DNA of 64,000 nt from Oegoconia quadripuncta (GCA_949316235.1 OX438744.1:1860001-1924000), one strand, 5' to 3'. Positions 9,861 through 21,500 are shown, counted from the stretch's first letter. A program made the numbers and translations. The notes: a model not told the origin generated them from the letters alone.

Positions 9861-10642
9861 TGAGAAGTACCGAGAACAATCTTATGAGAGTGAATGATGC
9901 AGAAGAGGTGTGTCGCGATCTTACGGGAAACAGGAGTGAATTTATGTATGTTATGTATGTTAATTTTGGCTCTACCTGAACCTTAAAAAAACGGGTTTTT
10001 CTTAAAGAGCTAAACCAAATGGGTTTTGAATCAATTAAGCGCTTTTCAGTGGTTTTTATTTCGCTCGTACCGATGGCGCTGTCTTATATCACTATAAACT
10101 TCAAACGGCTCCGACACTGCACTATCTAGATTAAACCTGAAGCACTACTCCCGGGCTGATGCTGTAGAGGATGTCCAGGAGTAGGCCAATTCGTAAACCC
10201 TATGTTGTTTATATTAAGGTAGCGAATTTCTAAGTAAATAAGTAGCTTTGTCTCAAAGGACAGGTCGTAAGCCCTGGGAAGGGGATGTGACATCAAGGCC
10301 GTCACGTAGCAAGATCTAGATCGTAATAGGATTCCTGACTTGAATGGCATAAAAAATATTTGAGGTTACGAAGCAACGTAATAGTATCGATCGTAATACG
10401 ATACGTTTAAAAGAGATCGACAATGGTCGATCCTACTTTATTAAATTTAAGTGAATATCTTTCCCTGAGTTACGTTATTCAAAAAATTGTCGTGTCATAG
10501 CAATCATCTTTCCTCTTCGGTTCTCAACTGTGGCCAACAGGCATCTCTTCTCCGAAATGAGGAAGGGGAAAACCTAGGCGCAATTATTTTGACCAAGTGA
10601 AAGAAAAGGTGAATGTCGTGTCGTACCAAGAGGGTAAATCGT
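9861..10642. other. gene-free stretch
   Basis: No gene or recognised element. Short open frames only. Confidence 0.45.
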
Positions 10643-10699
10643 TTGACGACCGTTTGGTGTATGGATAGTAACCCAGTGAGCGAAACCAACAGTTGCGGG
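10643..10699 (+). mobile_element. SINE-B head fragment
   Basis: GACGACCGTTTGGTGT... GCGAAACCAACAGTTGCGGG, the tRNA-like head of SINE-B, stops abruptly in the B box where a (TAGA)n tract and a family-I copy begin. The SINE was interrupted or truncated there. Confidence 0.55.
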
Positions 10700-10930
10700 T
10701 TAGATAGATAGATAGATAAGCATTTATTTGCATCCATGTACACATACATTACAAATTTTACATATGAAAAATACAACTAAAACAATAAAACACAAGTACA
10801 GAAACAACAAATATTATGTGTGTGCTGCAGTATACAAAAAGGATACAGCTCAGTGTATGGATTTGCCCGAGGCGGGCAAAACACTGGTATTCTGCTGAAA
10901 CCTGAGGGTAGGTCTGGGACAAATGGAATT
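10696..10930 (-). mobile_element. family-I retroposon, minus strand
   Basis: In the minus direction it ends in AAATGCTTATCTATCTATCT, i.e. the (TATC)n tail typical of family-I copies at 35050-35427, 49290-49447 and 58945-59145. No coding sequence is visible in this part. Confidence 0.45.
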
Positions 10931-10992
10931 TTGACATGTGTTTGGTTTTATCAAATTAAAATTAACCTTATTGGTAAATGAATATTCCCATA

Positions 10993-11103
10993 ACATATTG
11001 GATTCAATTAATAAAATATACCTAATTAAGTTATTGAACCAATTATTATTTTTATTATCATAGAATAAATTGATAATTAATAAAAAATTAAGAAATTATT
11101 GCA
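10993..11103. repeat. rep-M AT-rich repeat
   Basis: Second copy of the 3161-3262 repeat, with a few inserted AT bases. Confidence 0.4.
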
Positions 11104-11349
11104 ATTTTCGATTTCATATTCTATACACGTTATAATTATAATTAACTATTTCAATTTGTGATGCCCAAGCTATGGATTCAATCCACAGCCCCCTACTGCT
11201 TCATATATTATCTTCTCATGATAGGAAGACGTGAAAGGTAGCGGTCTGGAACACCAATCATCTGCTTTTCCATCAAACAACATCTTTATTTATGGTTTAG
11301 ATCTCAGTATTCTTATAGGTCTCAGTATTCTCATCAATCTCAGTATTCT

Positions 11350-11530
11350 CAGGGTTCGAATCCCGCGAGGGATAAATGTCAGTGTGATAAATATGAACAT
11401 TTATTTCCGAGTCATAGGTGTAAGTATAAATATTTATGTATGTAATCCACAAGCTTTGCTTAGTTTGTGACTAGATGATTGGTGTATGTGTACGTCTTAT
11501 AGTTCCTGTGCAATAAATAATATATAGGTA
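11350..11530 (+). mobile_element. SINE-B, 5' truncated
   Basis: Starts in the B box (GGTTCGAATCCCGCGAGGGA) and continues through GAGTCATAGG and TTTGCTTAGTTTGTGACTAG to ATTGGTGT. The A box is lost. Confidence 0.65.
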
Positions 11531-12227
11531 ACTATACAGCTACCTATATGTTTATATGTAGCATGATTAAAGATCTGGATCAAAAGTATAAATCACTTGC
11601 AGAGTTCATGTAATGTCTAATCGTGTGATGAACGCGAAGGTGGCTGCAGCCGTGTGAGTCGAGTAGAGGCAGTGAATATCTTCGCTAATACGATATGTAA
11701 ATCGATTACGATACGAAAGATCGTCAATACAATTTCGATTGTGAGTGTTTCAAATAAATATCTAATTCTTTTTACACAACACAATCTAAAGCACTGAACT
11801 TTCCATACAGTCCAATCACAGTAAAAAAATATTATCATCCAAGGAGACTTCATTAAACGTACAAAAATTAGAGTAAAAAACATTTTCCAATTTCCTTCAA
11901 TTTTAATATGAAATCTATGACAACGGAAATTGTGTTCCGCTGCGAATAACTTTCTTCTATTTTCGCCTCACAAAGGCCACTCTTAAGTTTTTACCTAGAC
12001 ATTTTTATATAAAACTTTGCACTGTTATTCATAAAAAAACCGGCCAAGTGCGTGTCGGACCACGCGCAGTATAGGGCATGTTGCTTGTCACAACTTAGAA
12101 AGGGGTTTTTGTTGTTTGCTAAATAACTTTCAACGGAAAGTACATTTCATAAGTTTTTCGACTATTACTTGTAAGGCCTACTTAGCTATGATAGTATTTT
12201 TCAACTATATACACTTTAAGGTATACA
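11531..12227. other. gene-free stretch with a rep-J fragment
   Basis: At about 12032-12085 the sequence AAAAACCGGCCAAGTGCGTG plus TCGGACCACGCGCAGTATAG is the end of a common lepidopteran interspersed repeat, of which a longer minus copy seems to lie at 37727-38055. Nothing else is recognised. Confidence 0.4.
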
Positions 12228-12405
12228 AAGTCAAAGTCAAAAGTGCTTTATTTTGTAGGTATCAGAGTACACTTAAAATAGTCAATTTTACATTTAATAA
12301 TGCTTGTTCAAAATGCAATTTTCCCCTGAGAAGAACAAGCAAGAAACTAGAAGGGTTGCTCTTTTAAAATCAGGCTTTGATTTTATATAAAGGTTTTTAT
12401 AATAC
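12228..12405 (-). mobile_element. LINE-F 3' UTR, minus strand
   Basis: Left end carries CAAAGTCAAAGTCAAAAGTG, i.e. the (TTTGAC)n 3' terminus of the element on the minus strand, followed by AAAATGCAATTTTCCCCTGA and GAACAAGCAAGAAACTAGAA. These match the UTR of longer LINE-F copies at 19745-20335 and 21954-22655. No coding part remains. Confidence 0.65.
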
Positions 12406-12900
12406 AAGTACAAGTATTTAGTTATATAAACCTAGAATATTAAATTAAAGTTACCACTGTGGATTGCATTGCGTTGTTATAGAAGATGCTAAGATCTCCA
12501 ACAACATTTCCAAAAATAGTTTATCGAGTCGTGATAATTAGACCGGTACTGCAGCGCCTCGGGGATGTTCTTCGAGGCCAGGGTGAACACGTTTGATGCC
12601 ATCGTGAGACTAAGGATAGCGTCTTTTATGGACAGAGTTCACGGGTGTAACAACGTTATTATTAGGGAGCTCAATAGAAGGTTAATTACGTCGAACATGT
12701 ATTGGTACTGGATGGGGGTAGTCACGTGAGATGTTTATCTTTTTTTTTTTTTTTTTATTGACCCATTTTACTAGGTAAAATGTAAGTTAGGTTATATTTC
12801 TTTTATTTTTATTGTATTTTCTGTCAGCTTGTTTTTTAGCAATTTTATTACATACAATTTTATTATATCTAATATGGATTTTTACAATCTGAAATAAAGC

Positions 12901-12945
<45 letters not shown>

Positions 12946-13240
12946 ATTTGCCCTCGGTGAAATTTTTCATAAATGTAAAGAAGTTATTCCTCGATTGTAT
13001 TGAAAATAGTTACAGGAGGTCTAAGTATATTTTCCGACGCAATGAAATTCACAGCGGTAATTTTAATCTAATAATCTATGTTTTATTACTAAATAGATGT
13101 ACTATATCTAAAGCGAGCTACCGATTTGTTAGCAAACATTTTTATTCTATCACTGACAGGCACTCTATCCATGTACAAAAAATTACGTCCTTTAAGATTA
13201 TAGGAAGTTAAAAGTGTCTCCTTACTGGACTAATTGCTTT
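12406..13240 (+). repeat. low-copy segment P, copy 1 (split by a LINE)
   Basis: 12406-12533 and 12949-13240 align in order with 25250-25925: AATATTAAATTAAAGTTACC, TAGTTTATCGAGTCGTGATA, and TAATCTATGTTTTATT-like sequence. A LINE tail with a (TTA)n end (12540-12942) interrupts it. The segment itself has no clear coding content. Confidence 0.6.
12540..12942 (+). mobile_element. LINE 3' end with (TTA)n tail
   Basis: The plus strand encodes a LINE C-terminus (MFFEARVNTFDAIVRLRIAS, then FMDRVHG) that stops near 12729, then a T-rich UTR, AATAAAGC and a (TTA)n tail. It sits between ATAATT repeats (12534-12539 and 12943-12948), a likely target-site duplication. The paralogous segment at 25.4 kb lacks it. 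Confidence 0.65.
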
Positions 13241-13362
13241 TTTTTAATTTTATTTTTCTACAAAATGGCTACAAATTTACCACCCGTCCAAACGACTGAG
13301 TTTATCTACGGTGTGGTGAGATCACTCTGCACGCTAAGCTTGTTGCGTGACTTTGATTTTGA

Positions 13363-13648
13363 TTTTTTTTTATGCACATCGGATTGGTACTTGATGTTAA
13401 GTGAAGATGAGGTCGACGGTGGAACTGACTGACCCGGAAACCCTAACACATTTGGGGGACTGGCTATCTTATCTCTGACAACTGGAACACAACAATGCTA
13501 TTTACATTGCTGCTTGGCGGCAGATTTAGATAAGATGGTGGTAGCTAGCCAGGCGAGCCGAGGTACTTAAACATGTACCCCGCTGGGGATCGAACCCGCG
13601 GCCTCCAAATCGTAAACCCAATGTTTACATTGAGCCAAGGAGACGGTT
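13363..13648 (-). mobile_element. SINE-C, minus strand
   Basis: Nearly complete: T-run (poly(A)) at the left, GATGTTAAGTGAAGATGAGG, CTTGGCGGCAGATTTAGATA, then GGGGATCGAACCC (B box) and the tRNA-like head end at 13648. A short deletion near 13555 removes part of the body. Confidence 0.75.
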
Positions 13649-13970
13649 GATCAGCTAAATTACGTAAATTTTACATTTTCCTGATACTTCTTGATTTCCT
13701 ACCTACCTATTATAAAGCGTGTGTACTTATCTACCATAGTTTACATTGTATTACTTAATATTGTTCACAATGGCGCATAATAATACATTGTTACCACAAC
13801 AAAGAGGTAAACAAACGGTGAAATTACCGCAACTAGAGTTAGCAAACATATGAATATTCATATATGTACTAACACGGGTGGCTGTAGTAAGTATAAACCA
13901 GAAGTTACGGTGCAAATTTTAACTCAGGCTAAAAACGGAGGGTGTTATGTTTTTGACGGTGTTGTATGGT

Positions 13971-14268
13971 TTTTTTTTTGATGTTAAGTGAAGATGAGGT
14001 CGAAGGTGAAGGTAGCGTACTGACCCGTAAACCCCAACACATTTGGGTGACTGGCTATCTTATCTCTGACAACCGGAATACAACAATGCTATTAACATTG
14101 CTGCTTGGCGGCAGATTTAGATAAGATGATGGTAGCTAGCCAGGCGGACATTTAAAATGCCCAACCACCAACCAAACCGAGTACTTAAACTTGTACCCCG
14201 CTGGGGATCGAACCCGCGACCTCCGAATCGTAAACCCAATGTTGTTTATATTGAGCCACGGAGGCGGT
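13971..14268 (-). mobile_element. SINE-C, minus strand
   Basis: Second SINE-C in the same direction, 320 bp from the first. The poly(A) joins directly to GATGTTAAGTG, so the last about 40 bases of the usual 3' end are missing. The head is intact (GGGGATCGAACCCGCGACCT). Confidence 0.75.
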
Positions 14269-14381
14269 GTGTGTCTTTGTCCGGATGTGTCTCAATAACG
14301 CGTGGCTTATTTATTCATGCTATTAATCTTTGAGGAGATACCACTTGGAGAGGTAATCCTAGCCGCAACGCAAAAATCATT

Positions 14382-14632
14382 GACCACCGCTTGGTGTAGT
14401 GGTTAGTGTCCCTGTCAGCGAACCAACGGTTGCGGATTTGAATCAGGTAAATGTTTCCGTGATGAATACGAACATTTATTCCCGAGTCATGGATGTTTAT
14501 ATAAATATCTATGTATGTTTATCCGTTATCTAGTATCCATAGCACAAGCTTTGCTTAGTTTGGGACTAGATGATTGGTGTAAGTGTGCGAAATATAAAAA
14601 AAAATATTTATTATTTATTTATTTATCTAACT
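14382..14632 (+). mobile_element. SINE-B, complete
   Basis: Head with TTGGTGTAGTGG, degraded B box (GATTTGAATC), body with GAGTCATGGATGTTTATATA and CATAGCACAAGCTTTGCTTA, and a (TTTA)n tail. Confidence 0.75.
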
Positions 14633-14754
14633 TTATGGTTGACTGGAAGAAATCCTGCTGTAGGCAGTTCGCTACCCGAGAAACCACTCGGAATATTAGT
14701 TTGAATAATAGCTCAATCTTAGCAGTACAAAACTTGCCGTTCAAAGTTTTGGTC

Positions 14755-14907
14755 AGTTTGAGACTAGATGATTGGTGTAAACGTCCGAAATATTTATTTA
14801 TTTATGGATAAGATAGCCAGTTCCCCAAATAAGGTGGAGTTTCCAGGTACGCTTCCACTTATCAGGTGTGATTGGGGTCAAGTGTTAATCCGTTGTGTAA
14901 AAAAAAA
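14755..14907 (+). mobile_element. SINE-B tail fused to SINE-C 3' end
   Basis: 14755-14809 is the SINE-B end (GACTAGATGATTGGTGTAA to TTTATTTATTTATG). From 14810 the sequence is the 3' part of SINE-C (GATAAGATAGCCAG, CTTATCAGGTGTGATTG) to a poly(A). It may be a template-switch chimera or one fragment inserted next to another. Confidence 0.5.
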
Positions 14908-15804
14908 TTAATAAGTCCTCGAGAAAACGATTGAGAACAAAGTCGACTATAATGATGAATGGGTGGGTGGACCCAAATTTTTTTGAGGTCTAATTTCGTA
15001 TCATTTTAATGTGTTTTCTTTTCTGTTGTGCAATAAAGTTTTAAAGTTTTTAAAAATGTTTTAAAGTTCCTAATTTTTGGCACCTGGAAAGAGTTCCTGT
15101 AATCAGTATGAATAAAATTCAGAAATGTGAAAATAGGAATATCGTCGAAAATTTCGTATGTCAGAAACGTCAAATGTCAAAGATGACCAAGGTGTCAAAA
15201 ATGACAAAAATGACAAACATTTTTTTTCACAATTAATTTTTTTTTTTTTTGGTTTCATTCTCTCCTTTAGGAGAAGGCAAAGGGATCTAGCCCATAACAG
15301 TCATGTCTTATTTCTCTTATTTCTTCAGTTTGTAAGTCAGTCTCAGTCACAACAAGTAATTCGTCGTATACTTGGCGTATACAGAGTCTAGTCACGGTCA
15401 AGTCATTCTTCAGTAAAGTGGCAGAATGCTTTACAAAAGATTTCTTGTGGGCGGCTTCTTGTGGGAACCCGAAAGCTCCGTTACGCACTTCAATTTACAC
15501 TTCCCTTCACTTGTACACCATCACTAACGTTTGCTGCACAATATTCTGCCATTATTAAGCTTCAAAAGTCAGAATGCACAAATTATAAGATTTATAAAGA
15601 AAAATGCAACTTCACTCGCCGAGTTCCCGCCAAAAAGCCCTCTTCACAATTTAATATTTTTTTTTTATTTCCTTTTGTTTTTTTTACTTTTTAAGGCCAA
15701 AATAAACCAACCGGAAAACTAGTTTAGGCATAAAATCTACGAATTAAATTTACGACTATTATGACTATTTTGTGAAAAAAAAAATGATCAATCCGTATTT
15801 AGTT
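14908..15804. other. gene-free stretch, probable old transposon debris
   Basis: 15260-15340 (CTCCTTTAGGAGAAGGCAAA, TAGCCCATAACAGTCATG) resembles an interspersed lepidopteran repeat, but its ends are not clear. Short open frames at 15158-15722 show no family motif and are biased by T-runs. Confidence 0.3.
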
Positions 15805-16025
15805 GACGATCTGTTTGGTTTAGTGGATAGAAATCCTGACTGCTATATACTAAAAGGTCGTGGGTTCGAATCCTACTAGCCATCGCACCATACGTGGTTG
15901 TATTATTAAAAAAAATGTATTCGTGTAGTTTATCAACCATCTGGTATTCATAATACAAGCCTAGTTGCTTAGTGTGGAACTAGATGGCGCTGTGTATATG
16001 TGCAAAATATTTATTATTATTATAA
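15805..16025 (+). mobile_element. SINE-A with internal deletion
   Basis: Head (GACGATCTGTTTGGTTTAGT, B box GGTTCGAATCC) and 3' body (CAACCATCTGGTATTCATAA to CTAGATGGCGCTGTGTATAT) are present. The GAGTTATGGATG section is replaced or deleted. Confidence 0.7.
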
Positions 16026-16533
16026 TTCATTGACAGAGAGTAGTTTAAAAAGTGCTACTATTATGCGGATTTTAATTCTGTTTGTTTAACGCTTTATTGT
16101 ACAAAGTTTGTATTTTCTCGCACTTTTGACAATGACGTATTTTTTTAACATTATTTCAAGGCATCTTTGCCTAAAACTAGATATATGGTTGTAGCTATCC
16201 AAGCGATTGAATTAAATGAGTAAAAACAATCCACAAGCTTGGCTTACAAGGTTAGGAGGGGCCTGATCTCGGCTCCCTCGCAGGCAATCAGGTCCGCTCC
16301 AGATTTAGCCGGTAATGTCGCACGAAGGTCACCCAGCCCCCGGTAACTGCGTTACTGTGGACGAATGCTCGGACCAGGCGCTACGATGGCTGCAGACACG
16401 TCAGGGAATACCTTCACATTTTTACTATAGCTAAATTAACTGTATTTTTTTTACTTCAAATATAGAATGTGACACAAGTAATGAACTATAGAACACACTT
16501 TAAACTTACTTTCAGCCTGTTATCATAAAATAT

Positions 16534-16707
16534 TCCCGAACGAGTACGACATTGGAACTTTCTAGAAACGAGCCTACACCTTCCTCAAAGGCCGGCAACG
16601 CATCTGTGACCCTTTTGGTGTTGCGGGTGTCCATGGGCGGCGGTGATTGCTTTCCATCAGGTGACCCGCATGCTCGTTTGCCGCCCTCTCATATAAAAAA
16701 AAATAAC
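16534..16707 (+). mobile_element. LINE-D 3' end
   Basis: 5'-truncated copy starting in CCCGAACGAGTACGACATTG, then the last 40 codons, the UTR and an A-run. An in-frame TAG replaces a codon near 16563 relative to the 836-1115 copy. Confidence 0.7.
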
Positions 16708-16713
16708 AGTCTA

Positions 16714-16812
16714 CTAGGTTTCCGCCCGCTGCTTTGCCCGCGTGGAATATCTTTATCGCGGAAATTTATTTATCCCGCGGGAACTACTCATTTTACCGGA
16801 ATAAAAAATATC
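16714..16812 (-). mobile_element. Hel element 3' end, minus strand
   Basis: CTAGGTTTCCGCCCGC at the left is the reverse complement of the GCGGGCGGAAACCTAG terminus. It continues with TTATCCCGCGGGAACTACTC. Only about the last 100 bases are present. Confidence 0.55.
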
Positions 16813-17000
16813 CAGAATCAGAATCAGAATCAATTTATTGTAGAACTGTGGTACGTAGGTGATATTACAATATTGTTGCATTGGTTCGACAGTCCTTACC
16901 TCTAACAGGCGTACAATCTGGGGGCACGGCAGTGCCCCCGCCAAGTCGAGCGCGAAGCAAACACTGCCGTACCATCCTTTACTGGAATCATTTCGCCGCA
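16812..17000 (-). mobile_element. retroposon 3' end with (GATTCT)n tail
   Basis: On the minus strand the segment ends in CAATAAATTGATTCTGATTC repeats, the pattern of a LINE 3' UTR with a short-repeat tail. No coding region is identified. Confidence 0.4.
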
Positions 17001-17706
17001 TTTTCAGGCCCCTATTTTAGAACCTCTGGATAAGACTAGAACGCAGAAATTTTCGTCATTCAGTAAGCTATAATCACATACTTAAAATCCAAAATTTCAA
17101 GTCTGTAGGTCATTTAGTTCCGAAGTTATGCGAAAGCAAAGTTTCGCATTTATGACACTACGCATTGACGATGGAAAATTGCCACTTGGAAAACGTTGAT
17201 TCAATAACCAGTCAATTGTAGGCTTGATAAAGCCACTAACGTATAAAGAATGTTATGTAAACGCCACACAGATTATTCGCTAATAGTTTGCCGTTGAACA
17301 TTCTTAATAACATTAATAGCGGTTCTGGCGACAGATTGGTGCAATGGTGTCATGGATCACCTGGTTTTGTACCCCTGTGTACCCTTCAACGGCCAAGTCA
17401 CACAACATTAACTATAATAATAAAGAAATCGCAGTAAGGAACCTTACACTTGGCACGACTTTGTATAGATTTCATTACTTTTTAGAGATAATCAAGCAGC
17501 TCCATCGAGACTTGGCTAGTTTTTTACAGAATGTTTTTGGTGGGATATTAATTTTCATGCATGTAAAATTTAAATTAAGAATTAAAATTAATTATAATAT
17601 TATAAAATCTAACATTTGCATTGCTATAAAAATATAAAAATGTCAAAGTATTGATAATAATTATGTCAATAGTGCTCTTTTAGAATAAAATTCCTTAAGA
17701 CTATAA
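17001..17706. other. gene-free stretch
   Basis: No gene recognised. 17344-17637 is open on the plus strand but has no motif and turns AT-biased. Confidence 0.4.
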
Positions 17707-18000
17707 AATACGTTATTCACCAGCCAAATCTTTAAAGTTTTTTTTAAATTGAGGCTCCTTTAAACCTTTAATTTCATACGGGATCCTATTATAATGGCTA
17801 ATGGCTGTCACATATGTACTTTCGTCCATTATCATGCATACTATTCTGGGCAAGACCAAACGATCCATATCCCTCAAGTTTCGACTACCTACGACATCAG
17901 AGACCATATCAAATATGACATATTTTGCCTCAGGAATAAACATAACTCCATTATAAATATACATGTTAGGGTCAAAAATCCTTTACTCTTAATCCTTGTC
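17707..18000 (-). pseudogene. LINE C-terminal remnant
   Basis: The minus strand is open for 83 codons, ending at 17713, with SHYNRIPYEIKGLKEPQFKK. This matches the usual final domain of Jockey/CR1-type LINE proteins (xxHYNxIPxEIRxLKxxQFK). Stops lie directly upstream. No poly(A) is obvious. Confidence 0.5.
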
Positions 18001-18337
18001 TTAATCCCTGGATACCCTGGTACGTTCTAATACGTTTTCATTTATATATTTATACGTCGGGGAAACGCGAGCGTTGCTAGCGACTGGGACGGAGCCAGCA
18101 TGGTCTGGTGGTATAGGGTAGCTCGGAAAACTGCGATATAACAAGCTACTAAAGGCGAATAGCATATATCAGTATGACAATAGAATTTAATAGAACTGTA
18201 TGAAACTGTTAAGAAAAGGCAATGGTGTGCCACTGATGGAGCTCATGCCCGATTGCCTTAAATCTTTAAAGCGGCAATTACTTACAAACACACAAACTAT
18301 GACATTCAATTATGATCATAGAACCTGAAATATTTAC

Positions 18338-18561
18338 CGGTGAAGGGTAAACATTTGCATGGCCCTCATACCATCCATCTTGGCCCTTGCACTCAATCTA
18401 TGTGACTCAGCCGGAGTAGTATATAATCCCTCCTTCTCAAATTCCATGACCAATTTCTTAATAAGTAACGACTTCATAGTCCTTATGATCCTGTGGGTTT
18501 CTTGCGCCGCTTCTTTTCCCACAGATGATTTCCCTTTCCGAAGCGGTGGTAGCTTGGACAT
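18338..18561 (-). CDS. Candidate coding exon, unknown protein
   Basis: ATG at 18561 opens 74 codons plus two bases that end exactly at a CACCG|GTAAAT donor-like site (18338/18337). The predicted peptide starts MSKLPPLRKGKSSVGK and continues with a basic/amphipathic helix (ETHRIIRTMKSLLIKKLVME). Its composition is unlike the surrounding AT-rich frames. I do not recognise the family and found no partner exon. It could be a first exon of an unfinished gene model, a gene relic, or a chance open frame. Confidence 0.3.
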
Positions 18562-19046
18562 ACTGACTGACCGAAAAATGCTTAGCCCTATTTTTATTTC
18601 CAATAGATTTAAATTGACATTCAACAAATGATATCATGTATCTTACGTTGATATAAAATGCTTTGAGTTTGAGTTTTGAGTTTTGACATATTAGTAATCT
18701 GTGGTTTTGAGCTTATTTTTCTGTATTCCTAGAATAATTTGCAGAATATACATTTTGTTACTATTGTTGAAGTGTCGACTCCATTCCACTTAGCACCTCC
18801 CGGGTGACCATTACGGCGAGAGATGATTGTTAGGGGTCGCGGAATGCCAAAAGGCACTCAGTCAGCGATCTCCGGCTTGATATAAAAAGGAAACATAAAA
18901 AATAATACCTCTGTTGACAATTGTCGGTCGAAATGATGTTCACAGCGATATCGTTACGGTTGGGTGACAATTGGTTATTACTAGAAAATAATAGTAAGTC
19001 ATCTGAAAGTGAAATTACCTACTTCTCGCCCGTTTCCTGTATTACG

Positions 19047-19140
19047 AGGGTTTATTCCCTCCAATGGCGCACTCATTGGATAAAATTAAGATTTCATTTT
19101 AAATAAAGCATAAATAAATCGCTCTGACCCGCACTCGAGA
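19047..19140 (+). repeat. rep-K interspersed repeat
   Basis: GAGGGTTTATTCCCTCCAAT, CTCATTGGATAAAATTAAGA, then CGCTCTGACCCGCACTCGAG. Same family as 8352-8435, 41273-41385 and others. Confidence 0.5.
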
Positions 19141-19260
19141 TCCGTAAAAGCTAATTATAAATAGTACTTAAGTAGTTTGTATTGCGGTTATTTTCGAAAG
19201 AAAACATAAACCAATTTGTCGGGCGCCATTTTGGAATTCTTTACATGTATCCTATGACCC

Positions 19261-19588
19261 TTTTTTTTATGCACGACGGGTTGGCACTTGACCTCAATCA
19301 CACTTGATGTTAAGTGAAGATGAGGCCGACGGTGGAAACGTACTGACCCGGAAACCCAAATATTTGGGAAACTGGCTATCTTATCTCTGACAATCGGAAC
19401 ACAACAATGCTATTAACATTGCTGTTTGGCGGCAGATTTAGATAAGATGGTGGTAGCTAGCCAGGCGGACATTTAAAATGTCCTACCACCAACCAAACCG
19501 AGTACTAAACATGTACCCCGCTGGGGATCGAACCCGCGACCTCCGAATCGTAAACCCTATGTTGTTTACTTTGAGCCACGGAGGCGGT
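19261..19588 (-). mobile_element. SINE-C, complete, minus strand
   Basis: Full-length copy: poly(A) as a T-run at 19261-19268, GTTGGCACTTGACCTCAATC, the body, B box (GGGGATCGAACCCGCGACCT) and head end GAGCCACGGAGGCGG at 19588. Confidence 0.8.
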
Positions 19589-19744
19589 TTAACACTCTAG
19601 GGATCAAGACGAATCAACGATACCTGGCATTTCAAAATTGATCAAGCCATATCTAGGCTACAGGAGGTAACGTTTACGTATGATGTCCAGTGCTGAACAT
19701 AGGCCTCCCCCATAGTCTTACAGAGTGACCGGTTGGAAGTGGAC

Positions 19745-20335
19745 AGCAAAGTCAAATTCAAATTTTGTAGATACACATAGTATACTTAAAATTTTACATT
19801 TTTTAAGGTAATACTTGTTCAAAATGCAATTTTCCCCTGAGAAGAACAAGCAAGAAACTCGAAAAGTTGCTCTTTAAAATCAGGCTTTGATTTTACATAA
19901 AGGTTTTTATATTACAAAAAGGTTTTTATATTACAAAAAGGTTTTTATATTTCATTATTAATTGTGAAATAGCCGGCCATGTGAACGATCTGATTATGTC
20001 CAGGGATGATTATCATATAAATAGTCTGATATTTTATAATATGCTTTGTTAATAAGTTTCTGTTTTATAGTATCTTTAAATTTATTGAGAGGAAGATTTT
20101 GTATATCAAGTGGAACCTTATTAAAAAAGCGTACACATAAACCCTTTGAATGAATTACTGGCTTATGTGAAAGTTTATCTTTATTTCTTGTAATGACATC
20201 ATGTTTATCACATTTTTTTCTAAATGATGCTATATTTTTTTTGACATACATTAGATTTTCAAAAATGTACTGTGATGAAAAGGTTAGAATGTTATACACT
20301 TTAAACCTATCTTCAAGCATCCAGTGATTTCCCGC
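19745..20335 (-). pseudogene. LINE-F, 5'-truncated copy
   Basis: 3' UTR at the left (CAATTTTCCCCTGAGAAGAA, then repeated AGGTTTTTATATTACAAAA units at 19900-19950), then a minus-strand open frame at 19994-20320 encoding the LINE C-terminus (VIHSKGLCVRFFNKVPLDIQ, then NLPLNKFKDTIKQKLINKAY). Compared with 21956-22405, it has an internal loss of about 8 residues before VIHSKG. Confidence 0.7.
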
Positions 20336-20625
20336 AATGAGGTCTTCTTTCGGTGAGTGGACGTTTTACGCTGCGCTTGCTGGTGCGTGGTCTCCAGAAC
20401 TTTAATGCCCCACCGGCCATCAGCTCTTCGAGCTATGTGCCCTGTCCACTGCCACTTCTACTTACTAATCTGCTGGGCTATGTATTCTTCTATGTATTTG
20501 TTAATTCCTGATTCGATCCTGCAGTGAAACGCCGAGCATCGCCCTCTCCATTGCTCGTTACGTAACCTTGAACTTTGTTGAGGGGCTAGTGAAAGACCAC
20601 GTTTCAGTACCGTCATCAAAATCAA
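20336..20625 (-). pseudogene. RTE-type LINE C-terminal remnant
   Basis: The minus strand reads (with frame breaks) FKVTQRAMERAMLGVSLQDR, then pieces equivalent to WAGHIARRADGRWG. This is the highly repeated C-terminal block of endonuclease/RT proteins of RTE type. It lies directly between two LINE-F fragments. Confidence 0.5.
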
Positions 20626-21300
20626 AAATGTTTTATTTCGTAAGTTATAAGAATAACATTTGAAATCGTCATGACATACAGTTATCGCTCATTCACTAGG
20701 CAGTCTCCCCAGAGATGAACGAGCAAGAAACTCAGGGGTTGATCTATTTAAATAAGTCAATACAAATACAATTTGGAATAATTGTTGAATTTATGATTCG
20801 ACAAAGAAAAATAATAATAAAATATACTGGATATTGCCGAGCGGTTCATGTCCACGCATTCTAATCATCCGCAGATAGTCAGAAATTTTGTAATAGCCTT
20901 TGGCACATAGTTTCCGTTTAATGGTTGTTTTAAATTTATTTAAAGGCAAATTTTGAATATCTACCGGAACCTTATTATAAAAGCGTATACATGGTCCCTT
21001 GAATGACTTAGTGACTTTGTGTAAGCGACTGCTATGGACAGCAAGTTTATTTTTATATCTTGTATATTAACATTGTGTATTTCACAATTTTTCCTAAACA
21101 AATGTAAATTCTTTGTTACGCACATTAAGTTTTCGTAAATATATTGCGATGCCAATGTTAATATATTGATTTCCTGAAATTTATTCCTCAGAGATACTCG
21201 GGAGCCTACCTTGTAGATAGAACAAAAATACAATTTATGTCCGCGGCATTTCCCCATAACATCCATCACTGGGATCTCACATTGATGGAATAATTGTAAG
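20626..21300 (-). pseudogene. LINE-F subfamily 2, 5'-truncated copy
   Basis: UTR with CCAGAGATGAACGAGCAAGA, then coding remnants on the minus strand (NKFQEINILTLASQYIYENL within 20961-21269). Close relatives are at 36605-37262 and 44775-45815. Frameshifts break the protein. Confidence 0.6.
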
Positions 21301-21304
21301 ATTA

Positions 21305-21500
21305 ATTAACATCATCATCAACATCCTTACCCGTCCCTATTATTGGGGCACAGCCTCCTCTCACTGAGAGAGGGTATAGGCCGTAGTCCACCACGCAGGG
21401 TCAATGCGGATTGGTGGTCAAATTAGTGGCCACCTGACAGTCAGTGTTTTTAAACTGCCTCTGTAGACCATCGACTTGGGTTACCGACTTAAAGCTTAAA
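21305..21500 (-). repeat. SINE-H-like or LINE tail fragment
   Basis: ATCATCATCAACATCCTTAC at the left and TAGGCCGTAGTCCACCACGC in the body resemble the SINE-H element at 60265-60577. The right part diverges. Confidence 0.35.
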
